This document shows, piece by piece, positions 37,600 to 49,717 of a DNA stretch of 64,000 nucleotides. The translations under genes were made by a program, and so were the position numbers. Position 1 is the first letter of the stretch, and each line of letters starts with the position of its first letter. Source of the stretch: Rhizobium sp. Leaf453 (GTDB lineage: Bacteria; Pseudomonadota; Alphaproteobacteria; Rhizobiales; Rhizobiaceae). The notes beneath the pieces were generated by a model that saw only the letters and a program-made list of their open reading frames with translations, made no database searches and was not told where the DNA came from. The stretch lies in NCBI RefSeq assembly GCF_001425605.1, contig NZ_LMRG01000023.1:224290-288289 (forward strand), written 5' to 3'.

Positions 37600-38544
37600 A
37601 TGGGACTTGGAATTGGACAGCTTGGGTTTCAGACGACGATTGCGGGTTCTGTCACTCTGTCCGGCACGGGCGTTCATTCGGGCGCAGAGGTAGCGATCAC
37701 GTTCCATCCGGCGGAATCCGATAGCGGCATCGTCTTCCAGCGCATGAACGGCGATACTGTCGTTGCAGAATACAAGGCGGTTTCTTCGCAGGTCGGCAAT
37801 ACCGATCTTTGCACCATCCTCGGCTTCACGCCGGCCACCTTCATCGCCACGATCGAACATGTCATGGCCGCGATCTATGCGCTTGGCCTCGACAATCTGC
37901 TGATCGAGGTTCACGGCGCCGAGATGCCGATCATGGACGGCAGTTCCGCTCCGTTCGTCGAGGCGCTCGAGCAGGTCGGCATCCGTGCCCTGGCAACGAA
38001 GCGCCGTTACATCCGTATCCTGAAGCCGGTTCGTATCGAATCGGGCGCTTCCTGGTCGGAATTCCTACCTTACGAAGGCGGCATGCGCTTCGAGGTCGAG
38101 ATTGATTTCGATTGCCCGCTGATCGGCCGTCAGGCTTGGAAGGGCGACATGACGCCGTCGACGTTCAAGAACGAACTGTCGCGTGCGCGCACCTTCGGCT
38201 TCATGCGTGATGTCGAGAAGATGTGGGCCGCCGGCCGTGGTCTCGGCTCCTCGCTTGAAAATTCCGTTGTCATCTCGGACGACAACACGGTCATCAATGT
38301 CGAAGGCCTGCGTTACGCCAAGGACGAGTTCGTGCGTCACAAGACGCTCGACGCCGTCGGCGACCTCGCTCTGGCTGGCATGCCGTTCCTCGGTTGCTAC
38401 CGTTCGTATCGCGGCGGCCACAAGATGAACGCCAATGCCTTGAAGGCTCTGATGAGCGATCCGACGGCTTACGAGATCGTCGAGACCACGCCGCAGCGTC
38501 AGCGTTCGGCTCCGCGCGAGGTCGTCGCTGTCAACGCTCCGTGA
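37600..38544 (+). CDS. lpxC: UDP-3-O-acyl-N-acetylglucosamine deacetylase LpxC
   Basis: A 314-residue zinc deacetylase, the committed step of lipid A synthesis, cytoplasmic. Zinc ligands: His87 in TIEHVMAAIYALGLDN, and the HKTLDAVGD block (near 242-250) with His and Asp; the catalytic GGHKMNA is near residue 273. DGSSAPFVEAL is also conserved. ATG at 37600 (MGLGIGQLGFQTT) is preferred over an in-frame TTG at 37585, since the family starts close to this point. Sits directly downstream of ftsZ as in many proteobacteria. A terminator follows. Confidence 0.97.
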   Translation: MGLGIGQLGFQTTIAGSVTLSGTGVHSGAEVAITFHPAESDSGIVFQRMNGDTVVAEYKAVSSQVGNTDLCTILGFTPATFIATIEHVMAAIYALGLDNLLIEVHGAEMPIMDGSSAPFVEALEQVGIRALATKRRYIRILKPVRIESGASWSEFLPYEGGMRFEVEIDFDCPLIGRQAWKGDMTPSTFKNELSRARTFGFMRDVEKMWAAGRGLGSSLENSVVISDDNTVINVEGLRYAKDEFVRHKTLDAVGDLALAGMPFLGCYRSYRGGHKMNANALKALMSDPTAYEIVETTPQRQRSAPREVVAVNAP

Positions 38545-38579
38545 CGCACTCTGCGCGAAATCGGGTCCAAACTTGCCAG

Positions 38580-38604
38580 AAGCCGGTCTTTTGACCGGCT
38601 TTTT
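38580..38604 (+). terminator. Intrinsic terminator of lpxC
   Basis: AAGCCGGTC (38580-38588), loop TTTT, GACCGGCTT (38593-38601), then more T. A 9-bp perfect stem with a T run. Confidence 0.85.
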
Positions 38605-38730
38605 CATGATCAGGCTGCCACAAAATTGCGTTAATCAATCATCATGACGTTGCGGTCTTGTTGCATCTTGATCTAAAACGCGGTTCATAGGCGGCGGTAT
38701 TCTTACTGCCGCACGAGTTGGGATTTACGA

Positions 38731-39597
38731 ATGGTATTTGCAGGCCAGTTTGAATTGAAGAAGATGGCACGGATTGCCGTCATCGCGCTTGCGGCATCCG
38801 CAACCAGTGTGCTGGTGACTGCCTGCCAGAACGACCCCGACATCGACATCACCAAGCTGGCCGCCGAAACCGATCCGCCCGAAGTCTTGTACAATCAGGG
38901 TCTTGCCAACCTCAATGCCGGCAAGACGACAGAAGCGGCGCGCAAGTTCGACGCAATCGACAAGCAGCATCCATTCTCGGAATATGCGCGCAAAGCGCTG
39001 GTCATGCGGTCCTTCATCAATTACCGCAACGGCCAGTATCAGGACGCCATTAACGGCGCCAGCCGCTACCTGAACCTCTACCCGGAGTCCGAAGATGCTG
39101 CCTATGCACAGTACATCGTGGGGCTTGCCTATTCCAAACAGATCCCGGCCGTGACACAGGACCAGAAGCCTGCCTTCAAGACCATTGAGGCGATGCAGGC
39201 TGTCATCACGAACTATCCGGATTCGGAATATGTCGAGGATGCGCAGGCGAAGATTCGCTACGCCAAGGACCAGCTTGCCGGCAAGGAGATGCAGGTCGGG
39301 CGCTACTATCTCGAGCGCAAGGAATATCTGGCCGCCATCACACGCTTCCGCTCCGTGGTCGAGAAGTATCCGAACACGAACCAGGTCGAGGAGGCGCTGT
39401 CGCGTCTGGTCGAAACCTATTTCGCCATGGGTATCACCGGCGAAGCGCAGACGGCCGCCGCCGTTCTTGGCCACAATTACCCCGACAGCCAATGGTACGC
39501 GGATGCCTACAAGCTCCTGCAGACTGGCGGGCTTGAGCCGCGCGAAAACGGAAATTCATGGATTTCGCGTGCAGGCAAGCAGCTTCTGGGCGCCTGA
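38731..39597 (+). CDS. bamD: Outer membrane assembly lipoprotein BamD
   Basis: A 288-residue TPR lipoprotein (ComL/YfiO) of the BAM complex, which folds outer membrane beta-barrel proteins. The signal ends in the lipobox LVTAC (Cys32); the hydrophobic core is [16 protein letters not shown]. Five TPR-like repeats follow, with the family phrases [33 protein letters not shown] and [17 protein letters not shown]. The start at 38731 matches the N terminus of rhizobial BamD; an ATG at 38764 would leave a more usual 20-residue signal and is possible. recN begins 29 bases after the stop. Confidence 0.95.
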   Translation: MVFAGQFELKKMARIAVIALAASATSVLVTACQNDPDIDITKLAAETDPPEVLYNQGLANLNAGKTTEAARKFDAIDKQHPFSEYARKALVMRSFINYRNGQYQDAINGASRYLNLYPESEDAAYAQYIVGLAYSKQIPAVTQDQKPAFKTIEAMQAVITNYPDSEYVEDAQAKIRYAKDQLAGKEMQVGRYYLERKEYLAAITRFRSVVEKYPNTNQVEEALSRLVETYFAMGITGEAQTAAAVLGHNYPDSQWYADAYKLLQTGGLEPRENGNSWISRAGKQLLGA

Positions 39598-39626
39598 CGG
39601 TCCGCGACGAAGAGATTTGAAACGGG

Positions 39627-41300
39627 ATGCTCTCACAGATTTCGATCCGCGATATCGTCCTGATCGAACGGCTTGATCTGTCCTTCGATGCGGGTCTCTC
39701 CGTGCTGACGGGCGAAACGGGTGCTGGAAAGTCCATTCTGCTCGACAGCCTGTCGCTCGCCCTTGGTGGTCGAGGCGACGGTTCCCTCGTGCGTCATGGC
39801 GGCGACAAGGGGCAGGTGACGGCTGTGTTCGACGTCGGCATGGGCCATCCGGCTCGACTGCTCATCCGCGAAAACGGCGTTGATGATGATGGTGACCTGA
39901 TCTTTCGACGCGTCCAGTCCGCAGACGGCCGTACCAAGGCCTATGTCAACGACCAGCCGGTTTCCGTCCAGTTGATGCGTCAGGCCGGTCAGTTGCTGGT
40001 CGAGATCCACGGCCAGCACGACGACCGCGCGCTCGTCGACACCCATGCCCACCGTACGCTGCTGGATGCCTTTGGCGGCCTTGCCGAGGAAGCGCAGAAC
40101 GTTGCCGGTCTCTATCGCGTCTGGAAGGATGCGGAGCGGACGCTGAAAAAGCACCGCGACAAGGTCGAGGCCGCCGCCCGCGAGGCCGATTACCTGCGCT
40201 CTTCCGTCGAGGAACTGGAAGGCCTGTCTCCGCAAGACGGCGAAGAAGATGATCTCGCCGAACGCCGGTCGCGGATGATGAAGGCCGAGCGCATCGCCGT
40301 CGATATCAACGAAGCGAGCGAGTTCCTGAATGGCAATGCCTCGCCGGTTCCGCTGATCGCATCGCTGGTACGCCGGCTGGAGCGCAAGAGCCATGAGGCG
40401 CCGGGCCTGCTGGAGGAAACGGTCGAGTTTCTCGATACCGCGCTCAATCATCTCTCCGATGCCCAGATGGCTGTCGAGAGGGCCTTGCGCAAGACGGAAT
40501 ACGATCCGAAGGAGCTGGAGCGTGTCGAGGAGCGTCTCTTCGCCCTGCGTGCCGCCGCCCGCAAATATTCGGTTCCTGTCACCGGCCTGCCAGCGCTTGC
40601 CGTCAAGATGATCTCCGACCTTGCCGATCTCGATGCGGGCGAGGAAAAGCTGAAGCAGCTCGAAGGTCAGCTGGGACTGACCAAGGCGACCTTCGATGCA
40701 GCAGCCACCGCCTTGTCGGCCAAGCGCCACAACACCGCGACGGCTCTGTCGGATGCGGTCATGGCGGAACTGCCGGCGCTGAAACTGGAGCGTGCGCGCT
40801 TCATGGTCGAGATGACCTCCGATCCGGAGGCAGGCACGGCCGAGGGCATCGATATCGTCGAATTTCACGTCCAGACAAACCCCGGCACGCGGCCAGGTCC
40901 AATCATGAAGGTCGCTTCGGGTGGCGAACTCTCGCGGTTCCTGCTGGCGCTGAAGGTGGCGCTTGCGGATCGCGGTTCGGCACCGACCCTGGTTTTCGAC
41001 GAAATCGATACGGGCGTGGGCGGCGCCGTGGCGGATGCCATCGGTCAGCGGCTGAAGCGGCTGTCGAAGACGGTTCAGGTTCTCTCCGTCACCCATGCAC
41101 CGCAGGTGGCGGCGCGCGCGGCGACCCATCTCCTGATTTCCAAGGGACCAACCGCAGAAAAATCCGAGACCATCGCCACCCGCGTCGCCCGCATGGACGA
41201 CAAGGCCCGCACCGAGGAAATCGCCCGCATGCTGGCGGGCGCATCGGTAACGGACGAGGCGAGGGCGGCTGCGGCGCGCCTTCTGGCAGGCGGCGGCTGA
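39627..41300 (+). CDS. recN: DNA repair protein RecN
   Basis: A 557-residue SMC-like ATPase that helps repair double-strand breaks. The Walker A motif is GETGAGKS (residues 29-36), the signature ASGGELSRFLLALK near 427 and Walker B LVFDEIDTG after it, with a coiled-coil-rich middle region (about 150-350) between the two ATPase halves. It sits directly behind bamD, an arrangement seen in many alphaproteobacteria. No LexA box was searched for systematically. Converges on the unknown gene 41310-42056 with a nine-base gap. Confidence 0.96.
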   Translation: MLSQISIRDIVLIERLDLSFDAGLSVLTGETGAGKSILLDSLSLALGGRGDGSLVRHGGDKGQVTAVFDVGMGHPARLLIRENGVDDDGDLIFRRVQSADGRTKAYVNDQPVSVQLMRQAGQLLVEIHGQHDDRALVDTHAHRTLLDAFGGLAEEAQNVAGLYRVWKDAERTLKKHRDKVEAAAREADYLRSSVEELEGLSPQDGEEDDLAERRSRMMKAERIAVDINEASEFLNGNASPVPLIASLVRRLERKSHEAPGLLEETVEFLDTALNHLSDAQMAVERALRKTEYDPKELERVEERLFALRAAARKYSVPVTGLPALAVKMISDLADLDAGEEKLKQLEGQLGLTKATFDAAATALSAKRHNTATALSDAVMAELPALKLERARFMVEMTSDPEAGTAEGIDIVEFHVQTNPGTRPGPIMKVASGGELSRFLLALKVALADRGSAPTLVFDEIDTGVGGAVADAIGQRLKRLSKTVQVLSVTHAPQVAARAATHLLISKGPTAEKSETIATRVARMDDKARTEEIARMLAGASVTDEARAAAARLLAGGG

Positions 41301-41309
41301 GCGAATGCC

Positions 41310-44371
<3,062 letters not shown>

Positions 44372-44426
44372 ACGCACTTCAATCGCCTGCAAAGCTTCCC
44401 TTTGCCATTCGTCTTGTTTATGAGCA

Positions 44427-44455
44427 CTGCCAGATTTATGACAGTTTCGTGACAA
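44427..44455 (-). promoter_or_regulatory. Pho box upstream of the DUF47-pit operon
   Basis: Three 7-base units at 11-base steps: CTGCCAG (44427-44433), ATGACAG (44438-44444) and GTGACAA (44449-44455). On the minus strand they read TTGTCAC, CTGTCAT, CTGGCAG separated by GAAA and AAAT, close to the PhoB consensus CTGTCAT with 4-base spacers. It ends 24 bases before the start of the DUF47 gene. In Sinorhizobium meliloti PhoB represses this operon (orfA-pit). Confidence 0.75.
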
Positions 44456-44479
44456 TGGCGAAAACGGATAGGGTGAACA

Positions 44480-45124
44480 ATGCTGGGTTGGTTCCGCAAG
44501 CTGATGCCGCGCGAGGACAAGTTCTTCGAACTTTTCGAGGCGCATTCGCGCACGGTCGTCGGCGCCGCCGATGCGCTGAAGGCGCTGCTCGCAGGCGAGG
44601 GCGATCATGAGGCCAACTGCAGACGTATCATCGAACTGGAAGACCAGGCGGACAATATCACTCGCGATGTCATGCTGGCGGTCCGCCGCAGCTTCATCAC
44701 GCCGTTCGACCGTGGCGACATCAAGGACCTGATCCAGTCGATGGACGACGCCATCGACATGATGCACAAGACCGTCAAGACCATCCGCCTGTTCGAGCAG
44801 ACGAGCTTCGATCCCGGCATGCGCGAAATGGGCATTCTGGTCGTGGACGCTGCCCGGCTCGTCGCCGAGGCCATTCCGCTGCTGGATAAGATCGGCACAA
44901 ACGCACCGCGCCTCAGCGCGATCGCCGAAGAGGTGACCCGCGTCGAAGGCCGCTCGGACGAATTGCATGACGAGGGCCTGAAGGACCTGTTCCGCCGTCA
45001 CGGCGCGTCCAATCCGATGGCCTACATCATCGGCAGCGAGATCTATGGTGAACTCGAAAAGGTCGTCGACCGCTTCGAGGACGTCGCCAATGAAATCAGT
45101 GGCATCGTGATCGAGAACGTCTGA
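44480..45124 (+). CDS. DUF47 protein (PhoU-like, Pit accessory, orfA)
   Basis: A 214-residue all-helical cytoplasmic protein of the DUF47/PhoU-like family (conserved FFELFEAHSRTVVGAADAL, IIELEDQADNITRDVM and LIQSMDDAIDMMHKTVKT). In rhizobia its gene precedes pit and is called orfA; family members are thought to regulate the transporter, but the mechanism is unsettled. Its stop and the pit start overlap (TGATG, 45124), so the two are translated together. A three-unit Pho box lies just upstream. Length and order match the Sinorhizobium operon. Confidence 0.92.
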   Translation: MLGWFRKLMPREDKFFELFEAHSRTVVGAADALKALLAGEGDHEANCRRIIELEDQADNITRDVMLAVRRSFITPFDRGDIKDLIQSMDDAIDMMHKTVKTIRLFEQTSFDPGMREMGILVVDAARLVAEAIPLLDKIGTNAPRLSAIAEEVTRVEGRSDELHDEGLKDLFRRHGASNPMAYIIGSEIYGELEKVVDRFEDVANEISGIVIENV

Positions 45125-46125
45125 TGGAGCCGACGCTCGCCTTTCCGCTGCTGCTGTGCCTGATCGGTGTGGCGCTGTTCTTCGATTTCCTGAACGGTCT
45201 GCACGACGCCGCCAACTCGATCGCGACGATCGTCTCGACGCGCGTGCTGCGGCCGCAATATGCGGTCATGTGGGCCGCATTCTTCAACTTCATCGCCTTC
45301 ATGTTCTTCGGCCTGCATGTGGCCGAGACGATCGGCAAGGGCATCATCGATCCGGCGATCGTGACGCCGCAGGTGATCTTCGCGGCGCTGATGGGCGCCA
45401 TCATCTGGAACATCGTCACCTGGATTTTCGGTATTCCCTCCAGTTCGTCGCATGCGCTGGTGGGTGGCCTCGTCGGCGCGGGCCTCGCGCGCACCGGCGG
45501 CGACGCCATCGTGCTGAGCGGCCTGTTGAAGACCGTCGGCGCGATCTTCATGTCACCGATGATCGGCTTCATGCTGGCGCTTCTGCTGGTGCTGATCGTG
45601 TCCTGGGTCTGCGTTCGCCAGACACCGTTCGCGGTCGATCGCAGCTTCCGTGGACTTCAGTTCATTTCGGCATCGCTCTATTCGCTGGGCCATGGCGGCA
45701 ATGACGCGCAAAAAACCATGGGCATCATCGCCGTATTGCTGTTTTCGCAGGGCTATCTGGGCGGCACATTCTACGTTCCGTTCTGGGTGGTGATCACCTG
45801 CCAGTCGGCCATGGCACTCGGAACGTTGTTCGGCGGCTGGCGCATCGTTCACACGATGGGTTCGAAGATCACCCGGCTCAATCCGATGCAGGGGTTCTGC
45901 GCCGAGACTGGTGGCGCGATTACACTGTTCGGTGCGACTTGGCTGGGGATTCCTGTCTCGACTACGCACACGATTACTGGTGCGATCATCGGGGTCGGCG
46001 CGGCTCGCCGCCTGTCGGCAGTTCGCTGGGGATTGGCAGGCAATATCGTGATCGCGTGGTTTGTCACGCTGCCTGCGGCGGCCCTGATCTCCGTTCTGTT
46101 CTATTTTATCGCGAGCGCATTCTGA
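45124..46125 (+). CDS. pit: Low-affinity inorganic phosphate transporter Pit
   Basis: A 333-residue inner membrane protein with about ten membrane segments in two PHO4 repeats. The repeat motifs are FDFLNGLHDAANSIATIV (residues 21-38) and GHGGNDAQKTMGI (near 193-205), and the transport-site blocks GIPSSSSHALVGGLVGAG and GIPVSTTHTITGAIIGVG. Pit imports metal phosphate with protons and is the high-phosphate route; PhoB represses it when phosphate is short in Sinorhizobium. Coupled to the DUF47 gene. It converges on the next gene with a 22-base gap. Confidence 0.95.
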   Translation: MEPTLAFPLLLCLIGVALFFDFLNGLHDAANSIATIVSTRVLRPQYAVMWAAFFNFIAFMFFGLHVAETIGKGIIDPAIVTPQVIFAALMGAIIWNIVTWIFGIPSSSSHALVGGLVGAGLARTGGDAIVLSGLLKTVGAIFMSPMIGFMLALLLVLIVSWVCVRQTPFAVDRSFRGLQFISASLYSLGHGGNDAQKTMGIIAVLLFSQGYLGGTFYVPFWVVITCQSAMALGTLFGGWRIVHTMGSKITRLNPMQGFCAETGGAITLFGATWLGIPVSTTHTITGAIIGVGAARRLSAVRWGLAGNIVIAWFVTLPAAALISVLFYFIASAF

Positions 46126-46147
46126 TCGCTCGCGACGATCGGTTCCG

Positions 46148-48358
46148 TTATAGCCCGAAGGCGCGCCTGGCGCGGCGGGATTCGGCTGCGGATTGAAGAA
46201 ATGCTGTCGCCTGTTCGGGTGGCAGTCCCTTGCCGAAACGGTAGCCCTGGCCTGTTTTACAGCCGAGCGCGCGCAGCGCCAGTTCCTGTTCCTCGGTTTC
46301 GATACCCTCGGCAATTGTCTCCAGCCCAAGGTCGTTACCCATCGTCAGCATCGCCCGTGTGATCGCGGCATCATGCGGATTGGTCTGGATATCGCTGACG
46401 AACCGTCGATCGATCTTCAGTGTTGTCAGGGGAAAGCGTTGCAGCGAACTCAGGGATGCATAGCCAGTACCGAAATCGTCGAATGCAATGCCGACGCCCA
46501 GATCCCGCAGTGTCCGCACAGCCACCTGTGCATTGTCGTCGTTGAGCAGGGCGATTGTTTCGGTCACCTCAAGACAGAGCTCGGAGGGATCGAGCCCATG
46601 TGCGGCTAGTGTGTCCATGACATGCTGGACAAGCGTGGTGGAACGATACTGGGCCGCGAAGAGATTGACGCTGACCTTGGCGGATGGAATGCCTGTCGCC
46701 TTCCATCTAGCCGCTTGGCGGCATGCCTCGTCGAGAACCCACCAGCCGATCGGAAGAGCCAGAGCGCTGGATTCTAGCGCGGAAAGAAATACGCCCGGAA
46801 ACAGCAGGCCCCGCTCGGGATGCTGCCAGCGGATCAGAGCTTCCATGCCGGAAACATGACCATCGGACAGTGAAACCTGTGGCTGATAATGCAGCACGAG
46901 TTCCTCGTCCCGCAGGGCACGGCGCAATTCGTCCTGAATGGCGCGGCGGGTTATGGACAGATTGCGCATCTCGGGATCGAACATCAGCATCGTCCCCCCG
47001 CCAACCTGCTTGGCCTTGTAGAGGGCGAAATCCGCGCTGGCGAGAAGTTCGTCGGCGTCCTTTCCATGATGCGGGGCAAGCGCAAATCCGATGCTCGCCT
47101 GAAGCCGGAAGACGTTGCCGGCGACCTCGAAGAGCAGTTCGAAGGCCTCGAGGACGGCGCGGATGATCAATTCGGCCTCGGTACTTCCGATGTTGCCTGG
47201 CAGCAAGATGGCGAACTCGTCGCTGCCGAACCGTGCAACTGTGGAATCCACCGGCAAGACCGATGGCAGCCGGATTGCGATCGCTTGCAGCAGATTATCG
47301 CCGGCCGCATGGCCAAGGCTGTCATTGACATCCTTGAACCCATCGAGATCGAGCAGCGCAACCGCCGTCCCCGAATTTCCGGACAGTGAATCTCGCAACA
47401 AGTCCTCGAAATGATGGCGGTTGACGAGGCCGGTCAAGGTGTCGTGGTTTGCCATCCGCAGCAGACGGGCATCGCGTTCGCGCCGCTCCGAAATATCGCG
47501 AATGATGGCCCCCATGCCGATCCCTCGCTCGTCCGTCCAAAGCGATAGCGACATTTCGATCGGGACTTCGCTCCCGTCGCGCTTGCTGGCCACGACTTCC
47601 ACCGTCTTGCCAATCAGTCGTGTCTGGCCTCCTGCGAGCACACGCTTGAGACCAGCATGATGCGCTCCTCTCATCCGGTCAGGAATGATGATGTCGATCG
47701 GGTGCCCGATCATTTCGTCCCTCTCGTATCCGAAGAGTTGAAGGGCGGCGCGATTGACGAACTCGATCCTTCCCGAGGCGTTGATCGAGAAGAACGCAAG
47801 TTCCGTGGCGTCCGAGAAGTTCAGGGCCGTGGAGCGGATCATGTCCTCCTGCCGAAGGCGCATTTGCTCCAGGACAAGCGCAGCCAGGTTCTTCAGCGTT
47901 TCCTTTTCGCGATCTGTGAACTCGTGCCGTGGTTTTGTATCGATGATGCACAGCGAGCCGATGGAAAAGCCATCTGCCGTGGTGATCGGCATGCCTGCAT
48001 AGAACCGGACGAAAGGCACGCCCGTGACCAAAGGATTGCCGGAAAATCTTGCATCCTCGCGGGCATCGGTAACGACCAGTACGTCATTTTGCCGGATCGC
48101 ATGGTCGCAGAATGAGATCGAGCGCGGGATTTCCCGGATATCGAGGCCAATGGCGGCTTTGAAATGCTGATGATCTCGCTCCATTAGCGTGATGAACGCC
48201 ATGGGTGCTTCAAACAGGCTGGCTGCGAGTTCGGCAATCACATCGAACCGACGTTCGGGCGCGGTTCCGGAAATCCATAGACGCGACAGCGCGTCGAGAC
48301 GACAACGCTCAAGGTCGCCATGCTCTTGCAGTTCGATCGGCTTGTCGGCTGCGTTCAT
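46148..48358 (-). CDS. GAF-PAS-GGDEF-EAL protein (c-di-GMP turnover)
   Basis: A 736-residue cytoplasmic sensor with no membrane segment. GAF domain at about residues 30-165 (MAFITLMERDHQHFKAAIGL, FCDHAIRQNDVLVV), PAS domain at about 175-300 (FFSINASGRIEFVNRAALQLFGY), GGDEF with the variant FGSDEF at 378-382, and EAL with MEALIRW near 510. Both catalytic motifs look usable; the RxxD inhibitory site is not seen. It should turn a ligand or redox signal into c-di-GMP change. ATG at 48358 was chosen; a TTG at 48391 is 11 codons earlier. A gap of 423 bases separates it from the divergent gene at 48782. Confidence 0.9.
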   Translation of the reverse strand: MNAADKPIELQEHGDLERCRLDALSRLWISGTAPERRFDVIAELAASLFEAPMAFITLMERDHQHFKAAIGLDIREIPRSISFCDHAIRQNDVLVVTDAREDARFSGNPLVTGVPFVRFYAGMPITTADGFSIGSLCIIDTKPRHEFTDREKETLKNLAALVLEQMRLRQEDMIRSTALNFSDATELAFFSINASGRIEFVNRAALQLFGYERDEMIGHPIDIIIPDRMRGAHHAGLKRVLAGGQTRLIGKTVEVVASKRDGSEVPIEMSLSLWTDERGIGMGAIIRDISERRERDARLLRMANHDTLTGLVNRHHFEDLLRDSLSGNSGTAVALLDLDGFKDVNDSLGHAAGDNLLQAIAIRLPSVLPVDSTVARFGSDEFAILLPGNIGSTEAELIIRAVLEAFELLFEVAGNVFRLQASIGFALAPHHGKDADELLASADFALYKAKQVGGGTMLMFDPEMRNLSITRRAIQDELRRALRDEELVLHYQPQVSLSDGHVSGMEALIRWQHPERGLLFPGVFLSALESSALALPIGWWVLDEACRQAARWKATGIPSAKVSVNLFAAQYRSTTLVQHVMDTLAAHGLDPSELCLEVTETIALLNDDNAQVAVRTLRDLGVGIAFDDFGTGYASLSSLQRFPLTTLKIDRRFVSDIQTNPHDAAITRAMLTMGNDLGLETIAEGIETEEQELALRALGCKTGQGYRFGKGLPPEQATAFLQSAAESRRARRAFGL

Positions 48359-48781
48359 CCCGGACCCGCAAGTGAGTTCGATTATCGGCAACAGAGTAGG
48401 GATGGCCGGTTATCAATCTCTCAATGAATTGTGGTGAAATTTAATGCACCCATAAGATGTTTTCCTGTTCGAAACACAGTTGGGGATCCGTGGTGGCGGC
48501 CTTCGCCCCGAGGGAGAGCCTGCTGGCAGCCGCCTCGTGAGCCTCGGTGGCGCAAAGCTTGCCCGGCGTTCCGGCGCCCCCTTGCCATTCCCGAACCTTG
48601 TTCGCATTGCGTGAATTTAGAAGGGGCGGCGGCTGCTGCCATTTGAAGCGGCTAGGGTTGCCCATTCGTCCCGCCCCACTTCATCAAATTCGACGCGACA
48701 CCCGGCGCGAAATAGTGTCACTATGGTGTTAGGCGGTCGCAGAACTGCCGGTGACAACAGAACCCGAGGAACACGCAAGCG
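48359..48781. other. 423-base gap without a convincing gene
   Basis: Divergent intergenic region. Short frames in it overlap on both strands and have no ribosome binding site. No clear -35/-10 pair or dyad worth naming. Confidence 0.45.
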
Positions 48782-49522
48782 ATGAAACTGGCCACTCTGA
48801 AAGACAGTACCCGCGACGGCAAACTCGTCGTGGTCTCCAAGGATCTGACCCGCTGCTCGGAAGTCGGTCATATCGCCCGCACGCTGCAGGCGGCGCTGGA
48901 CGACTGGGCGCATGTCGCTCCGCGGCTGAAGCGGGTGGCGCTCGGGCTTGAAACCGGCTCGCAGCCGACCATTCGCTTTCACGAGCATGACGCGGCATCG
49001 CCCCTGCCACGCGCCTTCTTCTGGGCTGGCGGCTCCGGTGGATTTTCAGGCCCGCGCGATGCCATCCGGGTTGATTCCGGAGCTTCCGACCTTTCTGCTA
49101 CTATCCAGATCGCCGTGATCGTCGATGATGTCGATGCCGCCGCTGGCAAGCAGTCCGCTGGCGAGGCGGCCGTGTTGTTCCTGCTCTCCAGCGACATTGC
49201 ACAGGGCAATACAGACATCGGCTCGTCTTTCTCTCCCGTCGCAGTAACGGCGGACGAACTGGGCGAGGGTGTGGATATTTCCGTTCTCGTTCGCCGCAAT
49301 GGCCAGTCTGTGCAGGGCGGAACGGGTAGCGTGAAGGATGCCATCGACAGCGTTGGTTCAGCCGCCGCCAAGCGTTCACTGATTTCCGGCAGCATCGTCG
49401 CCAGCGGCTCGGGCCTTGCATCCTCCCCATTGGCGGTTGGCGATACCGTGCGCATCGAGATGAATGATCGTACCGGCCATTCCATCTTCGGCGCTATCGA
49501 GCAAACCGTCGAAAGCCGTTGA
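48782..49522 (+). CDS. Shortened, diverged FAH-family protein lacking metal ligands
   Basis: A 246-residue protein. Its first 75 or so residues (MKLATLKDSTRDGKLVVVSK, then RTLQAALDDWAHVAPRL and SPLPRAF) are those of rhizobial fumarylacetoacetate hydrolase family proteins, which usually have about 330 residues. After residue 80 it is compressed: the segment that should follow the family's N-terminal domain is largely lost (only a FSGPRDAI-like and a SFSPVAVTADELG-like remnant can be matched) and the ExE...D metal-binding residues are not seen. So hydrolase activity is unlikely. GAGGAA at 48766-48771 serves as Shine-Dalgarno. I infer a repurposed or decaying paralogue; a terminator follows, so it is a defined transcription unit. 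Confidence 0.68.
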   Translation: MKLATLKDSTRDGKLVVVSKDLTRCSEVGHIARTLQAALDDWAHVAPRLKRVALGLETGSQPTIRFHEHDAASPLPRAFFWAGGSGGFSGPRDAIRVDSGASDLSATIQIAVIVDDVDAAAGKQSAGEAAVLFLLSSDIAQGNTDIGSSFSPVAVTADELGEGVDISVLVRRNGQSVQGGTGSVKDAIDSVGSAAAKRSLISGSIVASGSGLASSPLAVGDTVRIEMNDRTGHSIFGAIEQTVESR

Positions 49523-49532
49523 TAATTCTTGT

Positions 49533-49563
49533 TGCGGGCTCCGGACAACCGGAACCCGCATTT
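49533..49563 (+). terminator. Intrinsic terminator after the FAH-like gene
   Basis: TGCGGGCTCCGG (49533-49544), loop ACAA, CCGGAACCCGCA (49549-49560) with one C:A mismatch, followed by TTT. Confidence 0.65.
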
Positions 49564-49717
49564 CCCGCAACAATTCTCCCTTTCGATTCTTGAATTGTCT
49601 TTTTGCACTGCACACGTTAGGAAACCGCGCCGGGTTTCCACTGATAGGACTGTGTAGACCGGAGAGAGCCAGCCGCCAGCAACAAGACGGCAAGCTTGCG
49701 GATTGGAGGATCCTCGG

